From Lindgomyces ingoldianus (taxonomy: Eukaryota; Ascomycota; Dothideomycetes; Pleosporales; Lindgomycetaceae), in contig NW_022985177.1 in assembly GCF_010093535.1 (NCBI RefSeq), forward strand, positions 104,857-168,856: a stretch of DNA of 64,000 bases, read 5' to 3'. The translations under genes and the position numbers were made by a program. Positions 1 to 10,064 of the stretch are shown here, in pieces. Numbering within the stretch: position 1 is the stretch's first letter; each line of letters starts with the position of its first letter. The notes under the pieces are model-generated. The model did not search any database, was not told the origin of the DNA, and was given only the letters and a program-made list of their open reading frames with translations.

Positions 1-962
1 GGGGTTTATCCGAAGAAATTCTGACTAACTAGCGCGTCCAAAAGAGGAGATTCTGCTCAACTTTTCGTTCTGCAAACCCGAATATAATAAGCAGAGCAAG
101 CTCTGCTAATAATAGGCTTTAATATAAGAAAGCATTATGCTAGCTAGTTTATATACTTAATTTAGCGCTACATAGTTCTTATTTAGCACTAAATAAGTAG
201 TCTTTTCTAAGTAAATAGCTAAAAGACTTAGTGTAAGCTATACTTATGCTAGCCTTCTACCTAAACTCTAATTCCCTGCGCGCTAACCTAGCTCTCTAGT
301 CTACATAGTAGCTACTATAGTAAATAATTAGTAGTATATATTAAAAAGTGCGTAAATAAACATATAGATAATATGTAAGAAGATACTTATAATATTTAGT
401 GTTTAAACTGCTTACTACATAAGCATTAGTACTGTTTTACTTACTATAATAAAACTATACGCACAGGACAAAATTAGCAAATCTAGAAGCTAGAAGTAGT
501 TTGTAATAGTAAAAATAAATAGCGCCTAAAATATAAGTGCTTTATAATACATAGGTGTAGATAATAAAAGGGGGGGGAGTTTAAAGTAACATGTAAAATT
601 AGTTGTAAAAAAGGTTACATTACACATGTAAATAGATTTAAATTGCCCTAAATATTATTAAATTTTGTTTAAAATATACTTATAATGTTCTTACTAAAGT
701 TTTACATGTTATATTAACTTTTAAAGTCTGTGTATAATATACTTATTATACTATCTAAAATTACGTCTTTATCCTTAAGTAGTTAAAATTAGTTATGTAT
801 ATAAAAAATTACTAAAGTTTTTTAGATAGCTAATAAGAGAAAACATTAGTTGTAGGGGTTTAAAACTACTAACCCTAGGTTATACTCTGTTAGGAGTAGC
901 AGTATGCATGGTGGTATGTGCGTTGTCGGTTCTCTCATCAGCCGGCTGAGCTAGCTGAGATA
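1..962. other. AT-rich RIP-like non-coding block
   Basis: This stretch is strongly A+T rich, full of TA-containing words and stop codons in all frames, and contains no open frame worth calling. A purine run at about 566-578 (AAAAGGGGGGGGA) resembles an LTR-retrotransposon polypurine tract, but I could not find a matching LTR pair. The composition is what RIP leaves on old repeats. It changes abruptly to normal composition near 880-960, where the left arm of the large inverted repeat begins. Confidence 0.6.
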
Positions 963-1765
963 AGGCTGTGCGAGTTGCATAAGCGTCCGGATTATTGTTA
1001 AATCTGACTTGGATTGGGAGCAGTAATAAGGCATGGCCCGGTGCTTGTTTAGTCCGCCAACGCGGCCTCGACACAGCGACCCCATATACCTCGAGATGCA
1101 GTCCAGCGCACAGCGATACCTACTTTGTGATGTAGAGCCATACAATTACGCCGCCCCTAAGTGCCGATATCCGCCGTTGTCCCTTCCACTGACTGAATGG
1201 AACGACCTGATCGAGCCCTCCACGCCCTCGTGCTTCTCGAGTCCACCGGCGCGCCGATTCCTAGACCAAGCCGCAGCGAGCTCTAATCTCGGCTCATTGA
1301 AGGGGAATACGATGTGATGGGAAGGATACAAGTTAAAATAGCGTGCCGCAGGCGCTTCGGCAAGTGGGTTCAACCGAGCGTTACTGGCGAAACGCCGCCG
1401 TTGCAAGCATACACGAAGGTGGAAAGGCTCGACATGTCTTGGTGATATGGATGTCGTACTGCCAAACAACCAACGGCTCCTTACATGTGTACTGCAATCT
1501 CCAGGGCCGTAGAGATGTGCTTCAGTACGACCTCCGACGGTCATGAGGATTTAGATCGTTCATATTCGTGAGGGATGAGTACTGAGTAGTAGAGCTGTGG
1601 TGGTGGCCGTGCTTGGCAAGATTCTACACTATCCAAATCTGCATACAGCACTCTTCTCTTCAGCCATATCTACAAACCATCGCCTCCCGCGCAAGGGTAT
1701 GGCCGGTGCGGGTCGACCACCCATGCTGCTTGTGATGGCGACATCCAGTACCAGATCACTTTTAT
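963..1765 (+). repeat. Left arm of large inverted repeat
   Basis: Read in reverse complement, this segment matches 5985-6753 over most of its length by eye. Matching stretches include 963-1030 with 6690-6753 (GGATTGGGAGCAGTAATAAG and its complement), 1240-1545 with 6187-6500, and 1600-1755 with 5990-6110 (CTTGGCAAGA, CCATATCTACAAACCATCGC). Small insertions and many substitutions separate the arms, so this is an old or mutated duplication. Open frames inside it show no recognisable domain. The arms enclose the broken NLR gene and the 733-codon gene. Confidence 0.8.
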
Positions 1766-1819
1766 TACTGTTCGATATCACTTGTAAGCACGCTTACCTA
1801 ACAACACGATATTGAATCA

Positions 1820-2440
1820 TTGAAGCTCAATCGCCTCCTACTACCATTCGAACGAAACCCCCGCTTTACCAGTCGTGAGTCTATGCTCACAAAGCTCAGA
1901 GAGACGCTCCTTACGAGAGGTCAAACCACAAAGGTCGCAGTCATGGGACTCGGCGGTATAGGTAAAACGCAGCTAGCGCTCGAGCTCGTCTACCAAATAA
2001 AAGAAATATATGGAGATTGCTCGGTTATCTGGATCCCGGCTACTGCCATGGAAAGTCTTCATCGAGCGTATATGGACGTTGGTCGAAAACTCCGCATACC
2101 CGGTTGGGAAAAGGAAATGCAGATGTAAAGAGAACTGTGCAAGATTACCTGAGCAAGAAACGCGTAGGCCAGTGGCTGCTAGTGTTTGACAACGCTGATA
2201 ACTTCGATATGTGGATAGCTAAGCTCGATTCTGAGCCGGCATCCGGCCGTTTGGTCGAGTACTTGCCAACAAGCAAGCAGAGGTGTATTTCTTCACGACG
2301 CGCGACAGGAAGACAGTTGTCAAGCTTGCACATCAGAACGTAGTGTAGGCGCCAGAGATGAATGAAGAAGTAGCTACAGAGCTACTACTCTATGGAGGCA
2401 AACTGAATCAGACAATATGTAAACACATCCACGATACCTC
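1820..2440 (+). pseudogene. NB-ARC fragment of a fungal NLR (STAND) gene, broken
   Basis: The translation shows a typical NB-ARC start: an ERNPRFTSRES lead-in, a complete Walker A (GLGGIGKTQLALE) near 1945-1985, a CSVIWIPATAMESL stretch, and a Walker B-like WLLVFDNAD near 2170-2200. It is not one reading frame. The frame is lost near 2105-2125, where KEMQM runs into a stop while the conserved sequence continues in another frame (DYLSKKRVGQWLLVFDNADN). It shifts again near 2285 (FFTTRDRKTVVKLAHQ) and then meets an in-frame TAG near 2345. Family members are cytosolic signalling ATPases used in fungal non-self recognition and cell death. Its C-terminal TPR part lies at about 5600-5890, beyond an embedded reverse-strand gene. 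I read this as a dead gene. Confidence 0.8.
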
Positions 2441-2449
2441 ATGACTCAT

Positions 2450-4651
2450 CTAGAGAACAATAACCGGAAATCTTGTTTTCCGGTAAATGTCAATACAACA
2501 GGCCAAACAAGCATTTCCTCGCAGAATGATAGGGATATGGTAGCCGGCGCAGATAAGAGAAAATAGCCGCATATCATTAGCCCCACTAACAGCGACAACC
2601 CCAACTTTGTGCACCATGTTGTTCTTAGAAAAGACGGGACGTATGGGTCCTGTGTAAGCCAAAAAGGGGTTAATTGTGGCCAATTCCTGACCATGTTCGT
2701 GCTGACATGCCTCGACCAATAGCGCAGATGCCAGGTTAGGCAAAATCATTCCTGGAGGGTATGTGATATGAGAATATGTCCCTCCCATACCGTCTAAGCT
2801 GACACTGGCTTCAAGAACATCATCTCCAACTTTGACTTTCCAGCTTAATCTCAAACCAGGGACAAGGTTGCAAAGTTGGGACACCGGTTTCGTGTAAGTG
2901 GCGGTGATTGGGTCCTCCCCGGATACTGGTCCATGGGAACTCTGGACCCGGCTGTAAGTTCCTCCCTTATAACGCAAGGAACCGGGAAGCCAAAACATAG
3001 CCAAGAATCCATGTTTCCGGACAGAGAAGTAGTCAAATATGGCTGGGTATATCACCTGTCCTTTGTAGCAGGACATAATCCAATCCCTCGGATTATTCTC
3101 CGGTAAAACATTATGCCCAACTAAATCATGGGCCCATTCCAGTGCAGAATAGATTTCGCAGTGATTTATACTTCCAGCGGTCAGGATGGAATAAATTGCT
3201 CCTACGAAGCTATTTCTTGACGAAAGAGTATGCCCACACCAGATTAGGGGAGCGTGAGGCCCATGAAAGAGTGATAATGCCAGTATGTCAGCAACCATAT
3301 GGGCAGCATTCCAGAAAAAGCGATCCTTCGCACAGCTTTCGTAGGCAGCCATATTTTCTTGAGAACACAGAGAACAGTGGCAGTGTTTTTCCAAAGTCTG
3401 CAGATATGAATTCATCACGGGAAGGTCGGCAATGAGCGTGCCCTCCTCGAGTCGTCGTATGGTTGGCTGCTCTGTCATATTGAAAGCCAAAGAAATAATC
3501 CTTGAGATTGAGCCATATTCGGGGAAAGGAGTGAGCCCCAGCTCTAGCATGCTGTTGATAATTTGAGGAGAGTTCGGCTTTGACGCAGTTTCCGGCCAAT
3601 TGTCGATTGGGCCTGAATTATCGAATAGTCGATACCTGGAAAACTTCAAGGAAGTTACAGTCTGGTGTAGTGCATAAGGAAGCATTTCTTCTAAAGTTTG
3701 AACTGTTGCCTCGTTGTAGAAGCTAAACTCTCGAAGGAGCCACTGACCGTAGCTCCCAATGCCAACCATACCGGCCCATCGTTGTTCTCCATTATGGGCT
3801 GCAAGTCGAAGAAGAGAAACGCCAATGTCGTCAAGAACCTCAACCTGGAATTGAGAATCGTCATTTGACTTGCTGCGGGTAATGACACTGACAGTAGAGT
3901 CAGGCTGTTCGAGAATCGGCGTCCCTTCATCCGAGAAAACCGAGGGAGGGACTCCAAGGCACCATTTCGTGAACGCCACCACCCAAGCTGTGCATGAAGT
4001 GGTATGTATAATGATTTTTGATGCACTAGAATCTCCAAGGCGATGAAGTTCACGAAAGGCACGAACGAGATGCGCCACCCCCTCTGGTGGAGGGGTGAAA
4101 AGAGTTGACTTTCCAAGCACTGGCGCCAGTACCGGCTTCTCAGTAAGGAAAATCTGCCAACCGACGACTGTATCTGCGAATGCTGAGAGATTGCATCTGG
4201 CTTCCAGGATGACTAGGAACTCCTTCAGTTGCCTGAGAGTCGGCAAGTTTGACTCTTCGGAGGCGGACTCTCTCAGCATCAAGTCCAAGGCCCTTGCACC
4301 TTCGAGGGGATTCATAGACGATACAATGGCAGCTGCTAGCCCTAGAAACTGCACGCCACCCAAGGTTCGGCTCATAATTGAGGCACAGTCATCCTTAGAA
4401 TATCCAGCGGTAGCTTGAAGAAAATTGATTATTGCTGGGTTTGGGGTCGGGGCAACATGAGCTTCAATCCTCCTGCTGGTCTCTTGACACATGGCAATTG
4501 TGCTTCCGAAGGCATTGCAAACCGTAATGGCCACAGGCGACACATTGTCACTAGTTGCTGCCCGGATGAAACCACGTGTAAGGGCGAGAAATGAATCTGA
4601 AGTCGAATCTAGGCTCCACTGAAGTTGTACTGCCATCCTTGCGTCCGGCAC
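2450..4651 (-). CDS. Conserved fungal protein of unknown function (733 aa)
   Basis: A single uninterrupted frame of 733 codons, with no intron needed. A Met at codon 6 is an alternative start. The layout resembles a widespread but uncharacterised family of large Pezizomycotina proteins. It has an N-terminal helical half with FRELHRLGD and TTSCTAWVVAFTKWCLG motifs, a central Cys/His cluster (KHCHCSLCS, about residue 430) followed by a hydrophobic ADILALSLFHG stretch, and a C-terminal GGTYS...YPPG region. I recognise no catalytic motif and assign no function. It sits on the opposite strand between the NB-ARC and TPR pieces of a broken NLR gene, inside the inverted repeat, and has stayed open while its surroundings decayed. 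That suggests it is, or recently was, under selection. Its stop lies about 100 bp from the broken NB-ARC piece. Confidence 0.75.
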   Translation of the reverse strand: MPDARMAVQLQWSLDSTSDSFLALTRGFIRAATSDNVSPVAITVCNAFGSTIAMCQETSRRIEAHVAPTPNPAIINFLQATAGYSKDDCASIMSRTLGGVQFLGLAAAIVSSMNPLEGARALDLMLRESASEESNLPTLRQLKEFLVILEARCNLSAFADTVVGWQIFLTEKPVLAPVLGKSTLFTPPPEGVAHLVRAFRELHRLGDSSASKIIIHTTSCTAWVVAFTKWCLGVPPSVFSDEGTPILEQPDSTVSVITRSKSNDDSQFQVEVLDDIGVSLLRLAAHNGEQRWAGMVGIGSYGQWLLREFSFYNEATVQTLEEMLPYALHQTVTSLKFSRYRLFDNSGPIDNWPETASKPNSPQIINSMLELGLTPFPEYGSISRIISLAFNMTEQPTIRRLEEGTLIADLPVMNSYLQTLEKHCHCSLCSQENMAAYESCAKDRFFWNAAHMVADILALSLFHGPHAPLIWCGHTLSSRNSFVGAIYSILTAGSINHCEIYSALEWAHDLVGHNVLPENNPRDWIMSCYKGQVIYPAIFDYFSVRKHGFLAMFWLPGSLRYKGGTYSRVQSSHGPVSGEDPITATYTKPVSQLCNLVPGLRLSWKVKVGDDVLEASVSLDGMGGTYSHITYPPGMILPNLASALLVEACQHEHGQELATINPFLAYTGPIRPVFSKNNMVHKVGVVAVSGANDMRLFSLICAGYHIPIILRGNACLACCIDIYRKTRFPVIVL

Positions 4652-5600
4652 GTGTCAACATAGATGAGGATAATGTGAGTTGTAAAGCCGACGGGTGAGA
4701 CAAAGAAATCTGCAAGACGAAAGAGTATTCAGATATTCTGAAACTTCGCACTTGTACATACGAGTGCCTAATTGCCTACTACTTTTATGCAACGTCGAAA
4801 CCCCGGTTCTCGTATTGAAAGCGGAAAAGTGGCGGTGGTGGCATGCGTGAATGGGGCTGAGCGAAATTCCGAACACCGCCCCCGCTCCGCCACCCATGTG
4901 AGGCTTTTTCGCCCTTCCCAACTCCGAGTGTTGCCTACTCGCGCAGGGCGGTTTGATAGATGAGTAGGATAACAAGTAAATGAATGAGTAAGGAGGGGAG
5001 TTGCCTCGGAGTTGGACTGTCGCTTTGCTGTTCGATCGGAACAGGCTCAGGAGCCGTCGCATCGTGCCATGAAGAGACGCTCAGCGTTGAGGAGGCGAAA
5101 TGGCGCTGCGCATGAGGGATGCTATGACGCTGTGACGGACGGTTGCTGCGGCATTCTGGCGATGAGGTGCGGTTGCCACGTTCAGCCTGCTCAATGATTC
5201 GAGGGCGTACGACCAGCTTGCAGCGTCCGCGTCCGGGAAGACACCATGCGGCTGTGGGACACAGCGACAGGGTGTTGCCGCAATAGGCTCGAGGGCCATT
5301 CGCATACCATTTTCTCGCGCACCGACAAATGAATCCCAGGTTGGTTGGAGAGAATGGGTCAGACAAACTTTGTTTATTTCTAACCCTTGCTCGGTCTGCC
5401 AAGATCTGTAAGAGCTATACTCATATTCTAACTACAGCTACACTATCCTTGCCCCCCAACGCGATCCTCGCTGCATCTGTACACTTGGGATACCACCCAA
5501 AGAGATGGAAAACAGCAATGATCGTCGTACTGCCACTTGTGCAACACTGACAGATAGATTTGCCATTGTGGGTATCTTCCATCTCACTAAGAGCAAGGAA
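4652..5600. other. Upstream region of the 733-aa gene; no gene seen
   Basis: This stretch lies between the start of the 733-aa gene and the TPR fragment. Open frames occur on both strands but none shows a recognisable domain or a convincing codon pattern. It probably holds the promoter of the reverse-strand gene, and part of it may be eroded NLR sequence between NB-ARC and TPR. Confidence 0.4.
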
Positions 5601-5890
5601 CGCTGTATCCTCCTTGCTAAAGGTGATGGAAGGAGGCCGGAGAGCTGGACGTGCATGTAATGGAGACGAGAAAGACGGTGCTTGGGGCGGAGCATCCAGA
5701 CACGCTGACCAGCATGAACAATCTCGCATTTACGTGGAAGGGCAAAGGTCACAACGACAAAGCCATTTCACTGATGGAGAAATGCTTCCAGTTGCAGAGA
5801 CGGATCCTTGGCCCTCATCATCCTGAAACAGAGTCCTCACTTGATGCTCTGAATAAGTGGCGAATGGAGAATATAGAGACAGGACTTTGA
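5600..5890 (+). pseudogene. TPR C-terminal fragment of the broken NLR gene
   Basis: The frame from 5651 reads VLGAEHPDTLTSMNNLAF, followed by a second unit with LQRRILGPHHPETESSLDAL, and ends at a natural stop at 5888-5890. These are kinesin-light-chain-type TPR units (EHPDTLTSMNNLA), the usual C-terminus of fungal NB-ARC-TPR proteins. Only about one and a half repeats remain and there is no start of its own. Together with the NB-ARC piece at 1820 it has the order and strand expected of one ancestral gene. The middle of that gene has been lost, or displaced by the gene on the opposite strand. Confidence 0.75.
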
Positions 5891-5984
5891 CACTTCATCG
5901 TTTTGTAGAATATAACGCTCGTGCAAATGTGGAACTGGTGAGCAATATAAGCATTGCTTACGAGTGATATCTGACTGTAATCAA

Positions 5985-6753
5985 AGTAATTTGCCACTAG
6001 ATATCGCCACCACAAGCAGGGAGCGTGGCCGACCCGCACTAGCCATACCCTTGCGCTGGGGGCGATGGTTTGTAGATATGGCTGAAGAGTGTAGAGTCTT
6101 GCCAAGCATAACCATCGTCACATCTCTGCTAATACTTCTCCCTTACAAACATAAATAATCCAAATTCCTCATAGCCCTTAGAGGTCAAACTGAAGCACGT
6201 CTCTACGGCCCTAGAGATTTCAGTGCACATGTAAGGAGCCGTTAGTTGTTTGGCCGTACGACAGCTGTATCACCAAGACATGTCTGGCCTTTCCGCCTTC
6301 GTATGTGCTTGCAACAATGGCGTTCTGCCAGTGCCACTAAGTCCACCCGCCAAAGCGTAAGCTTCGATTTCCAGGACAGTCGCAATCTATCTTATCTTAC
6401 ACCTCTCCTATCTCGTTCTGTTCCCTTTTGATGAGCGGGGACAAGATCTCGGCTGCCGCTTGGTCTAGGAATCGGCGCCGGTGGGCTCGAGAAGCATGAG
6501 GACGTGGTTGCTTGAACAGGTCTTTCGTTCGGTCGGCGAAAAGGACAACAGCGGGCGTCGGAGCTCGAGGGCGTCGTAATGAGTATCGCTGTACGTTGGA
6601 CTGCATCTCGAAGTTGCACGATGGCTGTCTCGAGCGGTTGAGACGCTGAGACGCGTTAGCTGACTAAACAAGCACTAGGCCATGTCTTATTACTGCTCCC
6701 AATCCCATGCCGGAGTTAACAATAATCCGAACGCTTGTGTAGTTCGCACAGCC
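5985..6753 (-). repeat. Right arm of large inverted repeat
   Basis: Reverse-complement partner of 963-1765, with recognisable blocks throughout: CCATATCTACAAACCATCGC (complement near 6070), the GTAAGGAGCCGTTGGTTGTTTGG-like block near 6230, GCTTGGTCTAGGAATCGGCG near 6458, and the TAATAAGACATGGCC-like block near 6680-6700. By eye identity is roughly three quarters. Several short indels separate the arms, so no long frame is shared. Confidence 0.8.
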
Positions 6754-7895
6754 ACAATAAAATACCTGCAAATGTGTAAGGTAAGACGTGCGGGGTTATC
6801 TCGCATTAGCCCGGATCGGTACTCGCTTCCGCTAGAGGTACCCATTGACGGGGCGACCCTGCATGAATCTGCCCGCCATAGCGCGCACAAGGCTGATGAT
6901 GACTTCAGAACATCAGAGTGAGGGTTTAAGGCTAGCATAAGGCCATTGTACAAAAGTTTGGAGCGAAAAAGGCTTAAGGTTGGCGCTGTGAGGAGGAAGG
7001 CCTGTTATGCCACGGCATAAGGCGCTGTACAAATCGGGGCGCGGAGGCGACGATGCAAAAGTAATTTTTAGGTAAAGTAGATTGTAGACATTCAGAATTA
7101 ACTACAGCAGATTATTTTCGTACGAATATGGCAATATTCGTTGTGCACATGGGCTTTCTATGCGCTAAAAGTCAAAGTACCCCTCATTTGTCTCGCCACG
7201 CAGTGTGTCTCGCTACGCAGTGAGGGACGTTAATCAGCTAAGTTTTAGATCAACTTAATGTAATCAAAATAGATATATGTCCCAAATAGGCTAGCTCCAG
7301 CGTCGACCCATCTGCCCCGCCACGACGTCATCCCAGCAGCACATCAGCTCGAGCCACACTTAACATTCGTTCTTCAACATCTCTATTATTCACTGTACAT
7401 CTTGCCAAGTCTTTTCTCTTATTGGTTTAAAAAAGAGCCGGATTAATGTCTAATTGGCCTATAAAACTTTCCACCACTTTTGCAAATATTCTAGATTTTT
7501 AAGGCAAATAAATATATTTTACTAGGTCTATTACTATATTCTAGGTGTTTTAATGCAATATTATAATGCCGTGTTCTGTTGTTGGTGGGCTAAAGTTTGC
7601 CCCTTTGTTACTGTTCACAGTTTTAAGGTGTCGCCAAGCCGGAATCGGTATGTCGGCGTCTGTCTTCCGAATGTCAAACCTGACTTTGCAACTGACCGAC
7701 GCGGTGCTCCGTATGAACATTGTCGGCGGCACGGGAGATTTGTTCGTCTATATCGCTATTCTTCCTTTGTTATTGCTAAATTTTCCTCATCCAAGCTTCC
7801 GAAAAGGAAGGCTCATACCTGCTCGTCCATGTAAACATCAAAAATACTTCCTCGCTGCTCCCTTGGTGAATCTCTCACCTTTGTTCCCCCTAACA
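6754..7895. other. Intergenic, partly AT-rich; short direct repeat
   Basis: No convincing gene. At about 7189-7224 a direct repeat occurs twice (TGTCTCGCCACGCAGTG, then TGTCTCGCTACGCAGTG), inside a sequence starting GTACCCCTCATT that could be a transposon terminus. No partner was found. The part from 7380 to 7560 is AT-rich. A plus-strand frame opens at 7566 and runs into the DUF726 gene, but its first 110 codons look like 5' leader and are not included in that gene. Confidence 0.45.
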
Positions 7896-10064
7896 ATGGC
7901 GTCCAAACTCACATCCCACCTCCCTTTCGGCCACTCCAAATCCCCGTCCCAATCCTCTGACTCCGAAACCTCCCTCACAACCCTCCTAACCGAAGACCAA
8001 TGCGCCGATCTCACCTTCCTGATCGCCATAATAACCGCGGCGATGCATAAATCACATCTAGACACTTTTACCGCAGAAGAAACGCCGTCCCAGAATGCGA
8101 AAAAGTCAGAAGAGGAAGCACTGAAGGTTGCACCCAGCAATCCCGAAGACGTCGATGTTGAGAAGGAAGATAAGCTGCGCAAAGAGAAGAAAGAGAGAGT
8201 GGAAGATGCGAGAAAAGAGTTGGAGAAGCCGGAAGTGCAGGAGCTGAAGAAGGAGATGTTGAGGTATTTTGATGAGTGGAGGGGCAGGGTTATCATACGG
8301 GTGGGAGAGGTTGTGAATTCAAGGGAGGAGGCCAAGGAGCAGAGTAAACAGGTTCCGGATCCTAAGATTGAGCAGAGTGTTAAGAGACAGAATACATCGT
8401 TGAGGAGAATTGCTGATATCGAAGACAAGGGCGAAGACGAGGATATAGTGTTTAAGGAGCTGTATCCGCCTGTTAGGACGAGCTTGATGGAGCTGGAGGA
8501 GAATAAAAGAGCACTAGTCTTGCATAGTTTAGTGCTTATTTTGTTAAGTTTAGAGCACTATTCTGCGCATTCGAGGATCCTGCTTCTGCATCTTACAAGA
8601 TCGCTCAACCTCGACCTTTCAATCTTAAAGCAGGACGAAGAAACTATTGCAAGAGGTCTGCTAGAAGTCGCAGACCAGCAACTCAATGCCGATGCCGAAA
8701 CGAAGAAGAAAGTCGAGTCGTCGGCGACATCTCGGAAATGGAAAGTTGGCCTTGCCGGTGTGGCCGGTGCGGCCCTCATCGGTGTCACTGGTGGACTCGC
8801 AGCACCACTCCTCGCAGCCGGGATTGGCACTGTCATGGGTGGTCTCGGTCTCGGCGCTACAGCAGCAGCAGGCTATCTGGGGACGCTTGCAAGTTCATCT
8901 GTTCTTGTTGGCGGACTCTTCGGTGCGTACGGAGCACGTATGACAGGGAAAGCCATGGATGACTATGCTCGAGAAGTCGAAGACTTTGGATTCATACCAA
9001 TTCACAACCACCATCGGCCACGCAAACTCGAGAAAGAATTCCGTCGTCTCCGCATCGCAATAGCAATCTCAGGCTGGCTGACCTCGAAAGAAGAAGTCGT
9101 GGTGCCATGGCGCTACATGTCTCCCTCCATCGAAGGCTTTGCACTACGCTGGGAACTGGAAGCCCTACTCAAACTCGGAAACTCTATGGACAGCTTTGTT
9201 AAGAGCGCAGCGTGGAGTTACGCTAAGGGGCAAATCATTAAGCGCACAGTATTTGGTGCCTTATCAGCCGGACTCTGGCCCCTCGCATTACTCAAAGTGT
9301 CAAAAGTCCTTGACAATCCATTCAGCGTTGCCAAAGTCCGTGCAGACAAAGCAGGTGAAGTCCTCGCCGATGCCTTAATCAACAAGGTCCAAGGCGAGCG
9401 GCCCGTAACACTCATCGGATACTCGCTAGGCGCCAGGCTCATTTTCGCCTGTCTCCAGAGCCTAGCGGACCGCAAGGCCTTTGGGCTCGTTGAATCCGTG
9501 GTACTACTTGGTTCGCCCACCCCCTCCGATGCCGCAGACTGGAGGAAAGTACGTAGTGTGGTAAGTGGACGAGTCGTCAACGTCTTCTCAACCAACGACT
9601 ATATTCTCGCATTCCTCTATCGTACCTCCTCGGTGCAATATGGCGTCGCGGGTCTACAACCTATCCTTGGCGTTTCAGGGGTCCAGAACGTAGATGTTTC
9701 GGAGCTTGTTAACGGGCATTTGCGATATCGATACCTCACCGGCTCTATCCTCAAGAAAATAGGCTTTGAAGACATTGATATCAAGGAAGTTGAACAGGAA
9801 GAAGGCGAGATGAAAGCCGTGGAAGAAATGGAGCGGAAGGAACGAGAGAAGAAAGAAAAAAAGGGGAAGAGCGAGGATGAGGAGGCAAAGGAATTGGAGA
9901 AGGAGGTGGATAAGCGGAATCAGGAGAGTGTCATCAATTGGGCTATGGAAAAGGTTAAGTTGGGAGGGATATGGGGGAGTGGGAAGGAGGAGGAGAAGAC
10001 AAAGGCAGAAAAGATGGTAGAGAAAGAGAGGGAGAAAGAGTCGAAGAGTCAAAGCCAGGAATAA
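7896..10064 (+). CDS. DUF726 / TMCO4-like alpha/beta-hydrolase (722 aa)
   Basis: Single-exon gene. I chose the ATG at 7896 (context AACAATGG, product MASKLTSH...) over the in-frame ATG at 7566, because the intervening residues look like translated leader. The order is an N-terminal region, a highly charged K/E segment (about 75-150), a helical region, a Gly/Ala-rich membrane-type hairpin (about 283-350), the lipase-like nucleophile elbow GYSLG (508-512, Ser510), a possible acid Asp568 (STNDYI) and His608 (NGHLRYR), and a long charged coiled-coil tail rich in K and E. This is the DUF726 family, which includes human TMCO4 and yeast Mil1 (YFL034W). Its members are membrane-associated and predicted to be hydrolases, with the yeast protein linked to clathrin adaptor function. 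The substrate is unknown. Confidence 0.88.
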   Translation: MASKLTSHLPFGHSKSPSQSSDSETSLTTLLTEDQCADLTFLIAIITAAMHKSHLDTFTAEETPSQNAKKSEEEALKVAPSNPEDVDVEKEDKLRKEKKERVEDARKELEKPEVQELKKEMLRYFDEWRGRVIIRVGEVVNSREEAKEQSKQVPDPKIEQSVKRQNTSLRRIADIEDKGEDEDIVFKELYPPVRTSLMELEENKRALVLHSLVLILLSLEHYSAHSRILLLHLTRSLNLDLSILKQDEETIARGLLEVADQQLNADAETKKKVESSATSRKWKVGLAGVAGAALIGVTGGLAAPLLAAGIGTVMGGLGLGATAAAGYLGTLASSSVLVGGLFGAYGARMTGKAMDDYAREVEDFGFIPIHNHHRPRKLEKEFRRLRIAIAISGWLTSKEEVVVPWRYMSPSIEGFALRWELEALLKLGNSMDSFVKSAAWSYAKGQIIKRTVFGALSAGLWPLALLKVSKVLDNPFSVAKVRADKAGEVLADALINKVQGERPVTLIGYSLGARLIFACLQSLADRKAFGLVESVVLLGSPTPSDAADWRKVRSVVSGRVVNVFSTNDYILAFLYRTSSVQYGVAGLQPILGVSGVQNVDVSELVNGHLRYRYLTGSILKKIGFEDIDIKEVEQEEGEMKAVEEMERKEREKKEKKGKSEDEEAKELEKEVDKRNQESVINWAMEKVKLGGIWGSGKEEEKTKAEKMVEKEREKESKSQSQE

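Noticed and set aside
2450..4651. Assignment of the 733-aa protein to the MmgE/PrpD or another known enzyme family
   Set aside because: First impression only. The sequence shows no diagnostic motif of such families, so it is left as unknown.
7566..7895. N-terminal extension of the DUF726 protein from the ATG at 7566
   Set aside because: The 110 residues lack similarity in style to the family, and the ATG at 7896 has a much better context. Treated as leader.
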